The notes under the pieces: model-generated
Database searches by the model: none
What the model was told of the DNA's origin: nothing
Seen by the model: the letters and a program-made list of their open reading frames with translations, nothing else
Made by a program: the position numbers and the translations under genes
Assembly (NCBI GenBank): GCA_034658975.1
Contig: JAYEGJ010000159.1
Span: 1 to 52,527, forward strand
Length of the DNA: 52,527 bases
DNA from: SZUA-217 sp034658975
GTDB taxonomy: Bacteria; Actinomycetota; Acidimicrobiia; Spongiisociales; ZC4RG35
Reading direction: 5' to 3'
Shown: positions 32,153 through 41,338 of the stretch, one piece after another
How positions within the stretch are numbered: the stretch's first letter is position 1
Layout of the letters: each line of letters begins with the position of its first letter

Positions 32153-34879
32153 ATGGCCGACTATCCATACGAATACGAGCTCGACGTTGTTCTCCGCGAT
32201 GGGGGTGTCGCCCGAATTCGGCCAATCAAGCCCAACGACGCCTCACAGGCCAAGGCCTTCTTCGAACGTCTGGGACCCGAGTCCCGCTACTTCCGCTTCT
32301 TCCGTATCAAGGCGACGCTCACCGACGAGGAGATAGCCCACTTCACCCAGGTCGATTACGCCGATCGCATGGCCTTCGTAGCGCTGCTCGATGGAGAGGC
32401 CATCGGTGTCGGCAGGTACGACCGGGTCAGCCCAGGGGCCGATACAGCCGAGGTCGCATTCGCGGTGGTGGATGATCACCAGGGTCGCGGGATTGGCACC
32501 CAGATCCTCCAGTTGCTCACCAAGCACGCCCGCGAGAGCGGGGTCGAGCACTTCCGTGCCTACGTGCTGGGCGAGAACCGGCAGATGATGCGTGTGTTCA
32601 GGAACTCGGGCTACGAGCTGACCCGCACCGTTGATGACGGAGTGTTCACTGTTGATTTCCCCATCCTGGAGAGCGAGGACAGCCTTGCTGCTGCAGCCGA
32701 GCGCGAGAAACGGGCTGTGGCAGCGTCGCTGCTTCCCCTCTTCTTCCCGCGGTCGGTGGCCGTCATCGGTGCATCGAACAACGGCGACTCCATCGGAGGA
32801 AAGCTGTTCAACAACCTCATGGGCGAGGGATTCACCGGCCCTCTCTACCCGGTCAACCCCACGTCCAAGGTCGTTCACTCCGTCAAGGCATACCCAACGA
32901 TCCTCGACGTTCCCGACGTAGTGGATCTCGCCTACATCGTGGTGCCGGGGAGGTTTGTGCTCGACGTGGCCCGTCAGTGCGCCGAGAAGGGAGTTCGCGG
33001 CATCGTCGTGATCTCCGCCGGCTTCTCCGAAGTAGGTGGCGACGGTGAGGAGCGGGAGCGGCAGTTGCTGGAGATCGTCCGATCCTCGGGGATGAGGATG
33101 ATCGGTCCCAATTGCATGGGGTTGCTCAACACGGTCTCGTCCGTGCGTCTCAACGGGACGTTTGGGCCGGTGTACCCGCCCGCCGGGAATGTCGCCATGT
33201 CGAGTCAATCCGGGGCGCTGGGAATCGCGATTCTCGACTACGCCACCCGCAACAACATCGGGATTTCTCAGTTCGTATCGGTCGGAAACAAGGCCGATGT
33301 CTCGGCCAACGACCTCATTCTTGCCTGGGAGGACGATCCCGAGACCGACGTGATCACGCTCTACGTCGAGTCCTTTGGCAATCCGCGCAAGTTCAGCCGG
33401 ATAGCCCGAAGGATAAGTCGAACCAAGCCGATCATCGCCGTGAAGTCGGGCCGCACCGAAGCCGGGAGCCGTGCTGCTTCCTCCCACACGGGAGCCCTCG
33501 CCTCTTCGGACACCGCCGTTCGCGCCCTCTTCACCCAGGCCGGCGTGATCAGGGTCGACACCATCGAGGAACTCTTTGACGCGGCCAGCCTTCTGGCGAG
33601 CCAGCCGATCCCCTCCGGTACGCGCGTTGGTGTCGTGACCAATGCCGGCGGTCCCGGTATCCTCGCCGCCGACGCTCTCGAGGACCACGGGATGATCCTT
33701 CCCGAGCTGTCCGACGCCCTCCAGGCCCGCATTGCCGAAATGCTCCCCACAGAGGCCTCGACCCGCAATCCCGTCGACCTGATTGCGTCGGGCGGCCCCG
33801 CCGAGTTCGCCCACGCGACCCGGGAGATCCTCGATTCGGGCGAAGTCGATTCGCTGATCGTCATCTACGTGCCCACGTCGCCGGAAGGGGGGAACAACGT
33901 CGCCGCTGTCCTACGCCAGTGCCAGGACGCCTACGAGGGCAAGGTCACCTTCTTATCGGTGTTCATGGATGCCGGGGGTGGTGCCGGTGCGGCTCTCGCC
34001 GGCGAAGGTGGGGCCCGGTCGATCCCGACCTATCTGTTCCCGGAGGCGGCTGCACTGGCGCTGGCCCGTGCGGTTCGGTACGGCAAATGGCGGCAGCGCG
34101 ATCCCGGCGTGGAGGCCCGGCTCGACGAGGACGCCGAGGAGACCATCAGGCCGATAGTCGAGCGGGTTCTCGAGAGGTTGGGCAGCGACGGAGGCTGGCT
34201 CGACCCGGAGGAGGTTGACGCCTGCTTGCGAGCGGCCGGTCTGTGGACTCCGGAGACGGCCGTGGTGACCGGCCGTGATGCGGCCGTTGAGACCGCACGA
34301 GAATTCGGTGGTCCTGTCGTGCTCAAGGTCATTTCCGAGTCGGCGTTGCACAAGTCCGATGTGGGGGGTGTCGTCCTCGACGCCGAAGGCGATGTCGAGG
34401 TCGGAGAGGGTTACGACCAGGTCATGTCCGCAGTGAGCGATCCAGACGGGGTCCTCATCCAGGAATTCGTTCCGGGTGGTCACGAGGTGCTCATCGGCAT
34501 GGCCCAGGACCCCAACTTCGGTCCGCTTGTGGGCTTTGGGCTCGGCGGTATCTATGTCGAGCTCCTCAGGGACGTTTCGCTCCGCATCCATCCGATCACC
34601 GATGTCGACGCGTCGGAGATGGTCCGCGAAACCAAGGCATTTCGTCTCCTGGAGGGGTATCGGGGCCAGCCCGCCGGTGATGTTGTCGCCCTCGAGGACG
34701 CCCTCCAGCGCATATCCGGCCTCATCTCAGCCATGCCGGAACTTGTCGAGATGGATCTGAACCCGGTCAAGGTGCTTCAGCCCGGCCAGGGCGTCTGTGT
34801 TGTCGACGCTCGAATGAGGGTGGAGGCGGTTCCGCCGGGACAGATGCCCACGATGAAGGACCTTCCCGGAGTGACCTAG
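32153..34879 (+). CDS. GNAT acetyltransferase fused to ADP-forming acyl-CoA synthetase
   Basis: A 908-residue fusion. Residues 1 to about 170 are a GNAT domain (acetyl-CoA loop DHQGRGIGTQIL). Then follow a CoA-binding domain (VAVIGASNNGDSIGG, about 200), a succinyl-CoA-synthetase-like flavodoxin region with SSHTGALASSDT, and an ATP-grasp domain at the C-terminus (VVLKVISESALHKSDVGGV, GVLIQEFVPGGHEVLIGM). Such proteins include Pat-type protein lysine acetyltransferases and true acetate-CoA ligases (ADP-forming). The His of the phosphohistidine motif (His445) is present, so the synthetase may be active. The start has AAAGG four bases upstream. Confidence 0.93.
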   Translation: MADYPYEYELDVVLRDGGVARIRPIKPNDASQAKAFFERLGPESRYFRFFRIKATLTDEEIAHFTQVDYADRMAFVALLDGEAIGVGRYDRVSPGADTAEVAFAVVDDHQGRGIGTQILQLLTKHARESGVEHFRAYVLGENRQMMRVFRNSGYELTRTVDDGVFTVDFPILESEDSLAAAAEREKRAVAASLLPLFFPRSVAVIGASNNGDSIGGKLFNNLMGEGFTGPLYPVNPTSKVVHSVKAYPTILDVPDVVDLAYIVVPGRFVLDVARQCAEKGVRGIVVISAGFSEVGGDGEERERQLLEIVRSSGMRMIGPNCMGLLNTVSSVRLNGTFGPVYPPAGNVAMSSQSGALGIAILDYATRNNIGISQFVSVGNKADVSANDLILAWEDDPETDVITLYVESFGNPRKFSRIARRISRTKPIIAVKSGRTEAGSRAASSHTGALASSDTAVRALFTQAGVIRVDTIEELFDAASLLASQPIPSGTRVGVVTNAGGPGILAADALEDHGMILPELSDALQARIAEMLPTEASTRNPVDLIASGGPAEFAHATREILDSGEVDSLIVIYVPTSPEGGNNVAAVLRQCQDAYEGKVTFLSVFMDAGGGAGAALAGEGGARSIPTYLFPEAAALALARAVRYGKWRQRDPGVEARLDEDAEETIRPIVERVLERLGSDGGWLDPEEVDACLRAAGLWTPETAVVTGRDAAVETAREFGGPVVLKVISESALHKSDVGGVVLDAEGDVEVGEGYDQVMSAVSDPDGVLIQEFVPGGHEVLIGMAQDPNFGPLVGFGLGGIYVELLRDVSLRIHPITDVDASEMVRETKAFRLLEGYRGQPAGDVVALEDALQRISGLISAMPELVEMDLNPVKVLQPGQGVCVVDARMRVEAVPPGQMPTMKDLPGVT

Positions 34880-34913
34880 TGCTCTGACCACAGACGTTGG
34901 TGGTCGGGGCACT
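34878..34913. repeat. inverted repeat between the acyl-CoA synthetase and enoyl-CoA hydratase genes
   Basis: AGTGC-TCT-GACCAC pairs with GTGGTC-GGG-GCACT around an eight-base loop. The left arm begins on the last base of the upstream stop codon. The right arm belongs to the 16-mer GTGGTCGGGGCACTGG (34900-34915), which recurs at 45722-45737. Confidence 0.65.
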
Positions 34914-34925
34914 GGGCTACGCCGG

Positions 34926-34931
34926 TATAAG
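34926..34931 (+). promoter_or_regulatory. -10 element of a likely leaderless promoter
   Basis: TATAAG ends eight bases before the ATG of the enoyl-CoA hydratase gene, without a Shine-Dalgarno sequence; the repeated 16-mer lies ten bases upstream of it. Confidence 0.55.
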
Positions 34932-34939
34932 GTCGCTGT

Positions 34940-35707
34940 ATGGAGTTTGCAGAAGTCACTGTCGAGGGTCCGGTTGCTCTTGTTCGACTGAACCGCCCGC
35001 CCATGAATGCGCTTTCGGATGCGGTCGCCAACGACCTGAAGAAGGCCTTCACCCAATGCGCTGATCCCACGATTCGGGCTGTCGTTGTCACCGGTGAGCC
35101 GCATTTCGCCGCGGGTGCCGATATCAAGGCATTCAAAGAGACCCTCGACGCCGGTGGCAAAGAAGTCTCGGCCGGCGCGATCCTCGCCGCGATCGATGTG
35201 CTCGATTCGCTCGGCAAGCCCACCATCGCCGCGGTCCAGGGCTATGCCCTGGGCGGGGGATGCGAGCTGTCCCTGGGGTGTGACTTCCGATACATGGCCT
35301 CCGACGCCAAGGTCGGACAGCCCGAGATCAACCTGGGGCTGATCCCGGGGGCCGGAGGCACTCAGCGACTACAGCGCGTGATCGGGTTTCAGCCGGCGAA
35401 GGATCTCGTCTATTCAGGCCGCCACGTCGGTGCCGAAGAAGCCAAGTCCCTCGGATATGCCGACAAGGTGGCTCCGTCCGAGGAACTCCTCGCCCTCGCC
35501 CTGTCCGACGCAGCCGAGTGGGCGACCAAGCCGACCCTGGCGATCGCAGCCGCCAAACGCGCTCTGGCCGGTGGCCGCGGAGTGTCGCTGGCGGAGGGTC
35601 TGGAGATCGAGCAGAGGGCATTCCAGGAGTCGTTTGCAACCGAGGACGCCGTGGAAGGCGTCTCGGCATTCGTCGAGAAGCGGAAGCCGGACTTCAAGGG
35701 GAGTTGA
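34940..35707 (+). CDS. enoyl-CoA hydratase/isomerase family protein
   Basis: A 255-residue crotonase-fold enzyme acting on acyl-CoA thioesters. The CoA-binding and oxyanion stretches are FAAGADIKAF and YALGGGCELSLGCDFRYMA. Both catalytic acidic positions typical of hydratases are present: Glu in GGCELS and Glu in GQPEINLGLIPGAGGTQRL. It is therefore probably a true 2-enoyl-CoA hydratase of beta-oxidation. It probably has its own promoter, and the next gene starts 82 bp downstream. Confidence 0.94.
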   Translation: MEFAEVTVEGPVALVRLNRPPMNALSDAVANDLKKAFTQCADPTIRAVVVTGEPHFAAGADIKAFKETLDAGGKEVSAGAILAAIDVLDSLGKPTIAAVQGYALGGGCELSLGCDFRYMASDAKVGQPEINLGLIPGAGGTQRLQRVIGFQPAKDLVYSGRHVGAEEAKSLGYADKVAPSEELLALALSDAAEWATKPTLAIAAAKRALAGGRGVSLAEGLEIEQRAFQESFATEDAVEGVSAFVEKRKPDFKGS

Positions 35708-35789
35708 CCGAGAGGTCTCGAATAGACGCCGGGGGGCTTGGGACCTTGTCCTCTTGATGGATGGATAAGCCTCCGGCATCGTCGAGAGC

Positions 35790-36470
35790 ATGAGGGGCAG
35801 CAACACCCCCACAAGCGCGCCGGCGGCCGGTCCGCCAGATGGTCCTGTCCATGACGAAGACGACCTCGGCTTTTCCGTCGAGCACCGCCTGCGCAGGGCA
35901 GCTAGCGCGACTCGACCGGAGACGGCACCCCCTGAACCTTGGTACCGCAAGCGCGTGGTGCGGGACCTGTTGATCCTTGTCCTTGTTGTGTCACTCAGCT
36001 TCGCGATCGCACCCTTCGCCGACGTGGCCAACGCCGATTACCCCGAGGCGCGCGACATCGCTGATCGCATCCACGCGGCGTGGAGGTCCATCGACAGCGG
36101 CGGCGCCGATCCTGAGGAGGCTGCGGCGGCGGCCGGTTTGCGTGTTCACACCTTCGAAGTAGACGGACAGCCCAGCATGATCCTCACTCACTCTGAGCCC
36201 ACCTCAGCGGGCTCCTGCTACGCACTCAGATTCGGTCCTAAGATTCTCAGCGAGGTTGGAATCCTCGCGGAGCCGACTTCCGGATGCGCGCCCCAAGCGC
36301 CAGGCATTTTCGAGCGTGGCGGCTCCTGGTCGGAGGTCCTGCCGAGCGAGCGGATCACCCCGCCCTGGTTCGTTCCACTCGTGGTGCTGCTCTTCACGGC
36401 GGGCGTGTTTGCGGTGACGGATATCCCCATCGCCCTCCTCACCAAGCCGCGGTCGCCGGTCGTCGTATAG
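35790..36470 (+). CDS. membrane protein with extracytoplasmic domain, unknown function
   Basis: A 226-residue protein: a Pro/Asp-rich cytoplasmic N-terminus of about 55 residues, a membrane helix (about 58-78), a soluble domain of some 100 residues with two Cys (GSCYALRFGP and SGCAPQ) that could form a disulfide, and a second membrane helix near 193-214. The N- and C-termini would then both face the cytoplasm. No family recognised. It is followed by the TPR gene 38 bp later. Confidence 0.8.
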   Translation: MRGSNTPTSAPAAGPPDGPVHDEDDLGFSVEHRLRRAASATRPETAPPEPWYRKRVVRDLLILVLVVSLSFAIAPFADVANADYPEARDIADRIHAAWRSIDSGGADPEEAAAAAGLRVHTFEVDGQPSMILTHSEPTSAGSCYALRFGPKILSEVGILAEPTSGCAPQAPGIFERGGSWSEVLPSERITPPWFVPLVVLLFTAGVFAVTDIPIALLTKPRSPVVV

Positions 36471-36508
36471 CCTCCATTGCCCGTTCGTGACCAGACCGAG
36501 GAGGGGTG

Positions 36509-38173
36509 ATGGCGGACTACTACGACCTGGGAACCTATGAGCGCACGGTTTCGACAACCTCGGCCGAGGCCCAGCGCTGGTTCAACCGTGGTCTTGTCTG
36601 GACCTATGGCTTTCACCACGAGGAGGCAGTCGAGTGTTTCGAGAAGGCGCTGGAACACGATCCAGGCCTGGCGATGGCCCACTGGGGTATCGCATACGCG
36701 GTGGGGCCCAACTACAACCGGCAGTGGGGTGACTTCGACGAGGAAGAGAAGAGGGTGTACCTCGGTCGTGCTCTCGAGGCCGTCGAGGCGGCGAGCCAGA
36801 GAGCAGCCGGCGCCGAACCCGTCGAGCGAGCCTTGATCGGAGCTTTGGCGGTTCGATACCCCAGCGACCCGTCGGTCGAGGACTTTGGGCCATGGAATGA
36901 CGCGTATTCGGAAGCCATGCGTGAGGTCTATCGAGCGAACCCGAACGACTTGGATGTTCGTGCGTTGTTCGCCGAAGCGATGATGAACCGAACTCCGTGG
37001 CACCTTTGGGATTTGCCAGGTGGCGAGCCGGCGGAGGGGGCCGACACGCTCGAAGCCGTTGAAGTGCTCGAGTCGGCGTTCAGCGGCCTGGCGGAACAGG
37101 GGGCGAACACTCACCCGGGTCTTCTCCATATGTACATCCACCTCGTCGAGATGTCGCCGCACCCTGAGAAGGCCCTCAAGGCGGGTGACGCTCTCGTCAA
37201 TCTGGTACCCGACGCGGGCCACCTCCAACATATGGCTACCCATATCGACGTGCTGTGCGGGCACTACCAAAACGTCGTCGCCCGCAATGATCTAGCAATC
37301 GTTGCCGACAACAAGTACCTCGCACGTTCGGGAGCGGAGAACTTCTACACCGTTTACCGCTGTCACAACTACCACTTCAAGATCTACGGCGCGATGTTCC
37401 TGGGCCAACTCCAACCGGCCATGGAAGCCGCCGACGATTTGGCTGAGACGCTCACCGAGGACGTGGTTCGCCCGCTGGCCGACTGGCTCGAGGCCTTCGT
37501 ACCGATGAAGCAGCACGTGTTGATCCGTTTTGGCATGTGGGAGGAGATCAAGGCCCAGGAATTACCTGAAGACCGCGAGCTCTACAGCGTCACGACGGCT
37601 CTCATCCTCTACGCCAAGACTGTGGCCTACTCGGCCACCGGTGACATCCCCGGCGCACTTGCCTCCCGAGACGAGTTTCGCGTTGCCAAGGCTGCCGTTC
37701 CCGAGAGCCGCGTGCTGTTCAACAACACGTGTATCGACATCTTGAACATCGCCGAGGAGATGTTGGAAGGTGAGCTCAGCTATCGCCAAGGCGACCACGA
37801 CATTGCGTTCGCCCATTTGCGACGATCGGTCGAACTGGACGACACCCTTCCCTACGACGAGCCGTGGGGTTGGATGCAACCGGCCCGCCACGCACTCGGC
37901 GCTCTCCTGCTCGAGCAAGGAAGAATGGACGAGGCCGAGGCTGTCTACCGGGCCGACCTGGGACTCGACGACACCCTGAGCCGCGCCTCGCAGCATCCCG
38001 ACAACGTCTGGTCGCTCCACGGCTTGCACGAATGCCTCCTCTTTCGAGGCGAAACCGGGGAGGCGGGGATGATCAAGCAACGACTTGACATGGCCAACGC
38101 TCGCGCCGACGTGCCGATCGAGGCATCGTGTTTCTGTCGCCTGGAACACGCCCACGCCCAGTCGCTCGAATAG
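36509..38173 (+). CDS. TPR-repeat protein, unknown function
   Basis: A 554-residue soluble protein rich in tetratricopeptide repeats. The first TPR (AEAQRWFNRGLVWTYGFHHEEA) is followed by ECFEKALEHDPGLAMAHWGIAYA, and more helical pairs run to the end. Uncommon features are the motifs HPGLLHMYIHLVEMSPHPE, HMATHID and the C-terminal CFCRLEHAH, rich in His and Cys, which could bind metal. No signal peptide is visible. Related proteins are annotated only as TPR proteins. GAGGAG lies six bases before ATG 36509. Confidence 0.9.
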   Translation: MADYYDLGTYERTVSTTSAEAQRWFNRGLVWTYGFHHEEAVECFEKALEHDPGLAMAHWGIAYAVGPNYNRQWGDFDEEEKRVYLGRALEAVEAASQRAAGAEPVERALIGALAVRYPSDPSVEDFGPWNDAYSEAMREVYRANPNDLDVRALFAEAMMNRTPWHLWDLPGGEPAEGADTLEAVEVLESAFSGLAEQGANTHPGLLHMYIHLVEMSPHPEKALKAGDALVNLVPDAGHLQHMATHIDVLCGHYQNVVARNDLAIVADNKYLARSGAENFYTVYRCHNYHFKIYGAMFLGQLQPAMEAADDLAETLTEDVVRPLADWLEAFVPMKQHVLIRFGMWEEIKAQELPEDRELYSVTTALILYAKTVAYSATGDIPGALASRDEFRVAKAAVPESRVLFNNTCIDILNIAEEMLEGELSYRQGDHDIAFAHLRRSVELDDTLPYDEPWGWMQPARHALGALLLEQGRMDEAEAVYRADLGLDDTLSRASQHPDNVWSLHGLHECLLFRGETGEAGMIKQRLDMANARADVPIEASCFCRLEHAHAQSLE

Positions 38174-38204
38174 TCATGAACGAGACGTGGTCAGCGTGTC
38201 GTGT

Positions 38205-38969
38205 CTAGGGGCGGCTGGCTTTGAGCATGTAGCTGCCGGGTGTCTCGTTGGGGAAGACGTACTCGGTGTAGTGGGGGGTGGTCTCGACGGTGAAGCCGAT
38301 CGAGGTCAGAAGACCGGTCAGATCGTCCTTTGGGTAGATGTACCTGTGCAGGCCCTCGTGGTCACCTCGTGTCAGATCGATCGGATCCCGCAGACCAACT
38401 ACGACCCCGTCGTTTCGGTGAAGTTCTGGGGTGAGCATGTTGGTCCGGGTATCGGCATCGCTTGTCCAATTCCATCTGATCGCTCCCAGATCATGTTGAG
38501 CGGTGATGGTCTGGGTGTCCGCCAGTTCGATGTCGGAGTCGACAAGTAGATGTCCGCCCGGGGCAAGCCACCGGTAACAGTTCTCCATGAGTCTGATGTC
38601 GTGTTCGATGCTCATCAGACCGGAGACACCGAACATGGTTACGGCATCGAATGACCCAGCACCAAAATCGAGATGCCGCAGATCAGATGCGATGAACTCG
38701 ACAGGCTCGTCGGATGCCAACGCCTGTGCCGCCTCGAAGACCGGGGCCACTTGATCGACTGCGACAACCTGATAGCCCCGATTCCCCAGAGCCAGGTCGA
38801 AGTACCCGTTTCCAGATCCCAAGTCCAGCACTCTTTGTCCACCCAATCCGAGTGACTCGAACCAGTCGGCTCGACCCTCGTTGACAGACGACAGATGATC
38901 CGGGTCGTGCATGACGAACATCAGCACGCCCCAAAGGCTGTCGTAGGTCTCGTACACGCGATCAGACAT
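38205..38969 (-). CDS. class I SAM-dependent methyltransferase
   Basis: A 254-residue Rossmann-fold methyltransferase. Motif I is VLDLGSGNGYFDLAL, motif II includes VVAVDQVAPVFE, and motif IV is FDAVTMFGVSG. The substrate is unknown. ATG 38969 is chosen over a slightly earlier start because CGGAG lies six bases upstream. It stands alone on the minus strand between the TPR gene (31 bp gap, convergent) and the cysteine desulfurase gene (divergent). Confidence 0.9.
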   Translation of the reverse strand: MSDRVYETYDSLWGVLMFVMHDPDHLSSVNEGRADWFESLGLGGQRVLDLGSGNGYFDLALGNRGYQVVAVDQVAPVFEAAQALASDEPVEFIASDLRHLDFGAGSFDAVTMFGVSGLMSIEHDIRLMENCYRWLAPGGHLLVDSDIELADTQTITAQHDLGAIRWNWTSDADTRTNMLTPELHRNDGVVVGLRDPIDLTRGDHEGLHRYIYPKDDLTGLLTSIGFTVETTPHYTEYVFPNETPGSYMLKASRP

Positions 38970-39155
38970 CACCAACTCCGAACCATCGCAGCGAAACTAG
39001 ACAACCGCCTATGGCGGTGCCCTTGTGATCAAAGGAACCGGGGTCTCGAGGCGTTCCAGGTTTCCCCGCCAAATGGTGGCGAGGACGGGGCCATGTCCCC
39101 AACCTTGTTTCGGTGTGGCTGATCTGCGACGGCGTGCGACAATTAGCCGATCCAC

Positions 39156-40289
39156 ATGATCTATCTGGACCACGCAGCCACAACGCCGATGCGACCTGGT
39201 GTTTGGGAGTCGATGACCCCCTACGCCGCGGATGTCTTTGGCAACTCCTCGGGTGTCCATGAGGTGTCCCGTCGCGCCAAGAACTCTCTCGAGGAGGCAC
39301 GGGAACGCATCGCCGTGCTTCTCGGCGCACGACCCATGGAGATCGTGTTCACGTCTGGTGGAACCGAATCGGACAACCTCGCTCTCAAGGGTGCCGCGTG
39401 GAGTCCTCAGCAGCGGAGCGGTGTGGTCACCGTGGCCACCGAGCACGAGGCGGTTCTGGAGACGGTGGACCTGCTGGACAGATTCGATACTCCCGTTTCG
39501 GTGGTGGGCGTTGATAGAGAAGGCGCCGTTGATCTCGACGGGTTGCTCGAGGCGATCGACGACTCCACCGCGGTTGTCTCGGTGATGGCTATCAACAACG
39601 AAACCGGTGTGATCCAGGATGTGGCTCAGATTGCCGGACTCATCAAGGCCTCTCATCCGGAGGTGTTGGTCCACTCCGACGCCGTTCAGGCGTTTGGCTC
39701 CGAGGTGGTCGACGTTGATGCTCTGGGAGTCGACATGCTGACGATCACCGGGCACAAGTTCGGTGGCCCCAAGGGGGCCGGCCTGCTCTATGTGCGCGAG
39801 GGAACTGCGCTCGAACCACTGCTCCACGGCGGCGGTCAGGAACTCGGAAGAAGGTCCGGGACCCACGATGTGGCCTCGGCCGTCGGCCTTACAACTGCGA
39901 TGGAACTTGCGGTCGGCGACCGTGAGCGATTCAGGTCCGAGGTTCGTCAGGCGCGGAATCAGTTCGAGAAGCACGTCATTGCAGGCATCGAGGGGGCCGT
40001 TCTCAACACTCCTTCCGAGAACCGGTCCGTTCACCATCTCAATCTGCGCATACCCGGGGTTCGAAACGAGACCCTTCTCATGCGTCTCGACCAGATGGAG
40101 GTCGCCGCCTCAGCCGGGTCTGCATGTCAGTCCGGCGCCGCCAAGGTGTCACACGTGCTCGAGGCGATGGGGCTTTCGGCCGCCGAGGCGAGGGAATCCC
40201 TCAGATTCTCCTTCGGCTGGACTTCGACCGTGGACGAGGCGATCGATGCTGCCGCAATCGTCGTGGACCTCGTGGAGCGTCTGCGATGA
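39156..40289 (+). CDS. cysteine desulfurase (NifS/IscS family)
   Basis: A 377-residue PLP enzyme that takes sulfur from cysteine and passes it on as a persulfide. Start MIYLDHAATTPM, cofactor Lys in TGHKFGGPKGAG and the catalytic Cys in AGSACQSGAAKVSHVL. It overlaps the mnmA start (ATGA), so its persulfide probably feeds tRNA 2-thiolation by MnmA. GACAAT lies twelve bases before the ATG and may be the -10 element. Confidence 0.96.
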   Translation: MIYLDHAATTPMRPGVWESMTPYAADVFGNSSGVHEVSRRAKNSLEEARERIAVLLGARPMEIVFTSGGTESDNLALKGAAWSPQQRSGVVTVATEHEAVLETVDLLDRFDTPVSVVGVDREGAVDLDGLLEAIDDSTAVVSVMAINNETGVIQDVAQIAGLIKASHPEVLVHSDAVQAFGSEVVDVDALGVDMLTITGHKFGGPKGAGLLYVREGTALEPLLHGGGQELGRRSGTHDVASAVGLTTAMELAVGDRERFRSEVRQARNQFEKHVIAGIEGAVLNTPSENRSVHHLNLRIPGVRNETLLMRLDQMEVAASAGSACQSGAAKVSHVLEAMGLSAAEARESLRFSFGWTSTVDEAIDAAAIVVDLVERLR

Positions 40290-41338
40290 GGGTCCTCGTA
40301 GCCATGTCGGGCGGGGTGGACTCCTCTGTTGCCGCGGCTCTCATGAAGGACACCGCCAATGACGTGGTCGGGGTGACTCTCAAACTGTGGTCGGGACCTA
40401 ACGGAGAGTCTCCGACGGCCGGGTGCTGCACCGTCTCGGATGCTGAAGATGCCCGTCGCGTGGCCGCTGAGCTGGGGATTCCTTATTACGTGCTCGACTA
40501 CACCGAAGACTTCAAGGATGGTGTGGTCGACCGCTTCATCCATGACTACGCGTCGGGCCAGACTCCCAACCCGTGCATCGAATGCAACCGGACGGTCAAG
40601 TTCGATCGGCTGCTGAGCCGGTTGGATGATTTCGACTGTGACGTGCTGGTCACCGGCCATCACGCCCGCGTCGTCGGTGACGGTGACTCGTTCGCACTGC
40701 TTCGAGGAACCGATCCGGCCAAGGACCAGTCCTACGTGCTTTCGATGCTGACTCAGACGGAGCTGTCTCGCGTCCGGCTTCCCGTCGGTGAGCTCACCAA
40801 GAAGCGGGTTCGTCAGATTGCCGCATCCATGGGCATGCGGAGCGCCCACAAGCCCGAGTCGATGGACATCTGCTTTGTCGGCCAGGCGGATTACCGGAGA
40901 TTTCTCCAGAGTGAGGCCCCGGAGGTCTTTGAGTCCGGACCCCTGTTGGGCACCACCGGCGAGGAGCTGGGCACGCACAATGGGATAGTGGGTTTCACCA
41001 TCGGCCAGCGACGCGGTCTCGGAGTCGCAGTCGGCGACCCACGATTCGTCGTGAAGATCGATCCGAAGACGGCCGCGGTGACTCTGGGGGGTCGGGAGGA
41101 CCTGTCGGTTCACGGCGTGCGCCTCAAACAGGTGACATGGACCTCGGGACAACTTGACGCGATCTCCGTGATGGCTCAGTACCGGGCGCACGGCGACCCG
41201 GTGCCAGCCAGTCTGGACGGCGATGTCTTGTGGTTCAACGAGCCCCAGGAGGCGATCGCACCGGGGCAGACAGTTGCTTTCTACGAAGGGGACCGGGTCC
41301 TGGGGGGAGCCCTAATCGGAGAGGCCCTCCGAAGGTGA
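40286..41338 (+). CDS. mnmA: tRNA-specific 2-thiouridylase
   Basis: A 350-residue enzyme that makes 2-thiouridine at wobble position 34 of Lys, Glu and Gln tRNAs. PP-loop AMSGGVDSSVAA at the N-terminus, the two catalytic Cys in NPCIECNR and DICFVGQ, plus GHHARV and GQRRGLGVA. Full length. The frame open upstream lies inside the desulfurase gene and is not used. Ends with a GTGA overlap with ligA. Confidence 0.96.
   Translation: MRVLVAMSGGVDSSVAAALMKDTANDVVGVTLKLWSGPNGESPTAGCCTVSDAEDARRVAAELGIPYYVLDYTEDFKDGVVDRFIHDYASGQTPNPCIECNRTVKFDRLLSRLDDFDCDVLVTGHHARVVGDGDSFALLRGTDPAKDQSYVLSMLTQTELSRVRLPVGELTKKRVRQIAASMGMRSAHKPESMDICFVGQADYRRFLQSEAPEVFESGPLLGTTGEELGTHNGIVGFTIGQRRGLGVAVGDPRFVVKIDPKTAAVTLGGREDLSVHGVRLKQVTWTSGQLDAISVMAQYRAHGDPVPASLDGDVLWFNEPQEAIAPGQTVAFYEGDRVLGGALIGEALRR

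Noticed and set aside
32243..33814. Antisense frame of 523 codons opposite the GNAT/acyl-CoA synthetase gene.
   Set aside because: Composition of a shadow frame and no ribosome-binding site; the plus-strand gene is unmistakable.
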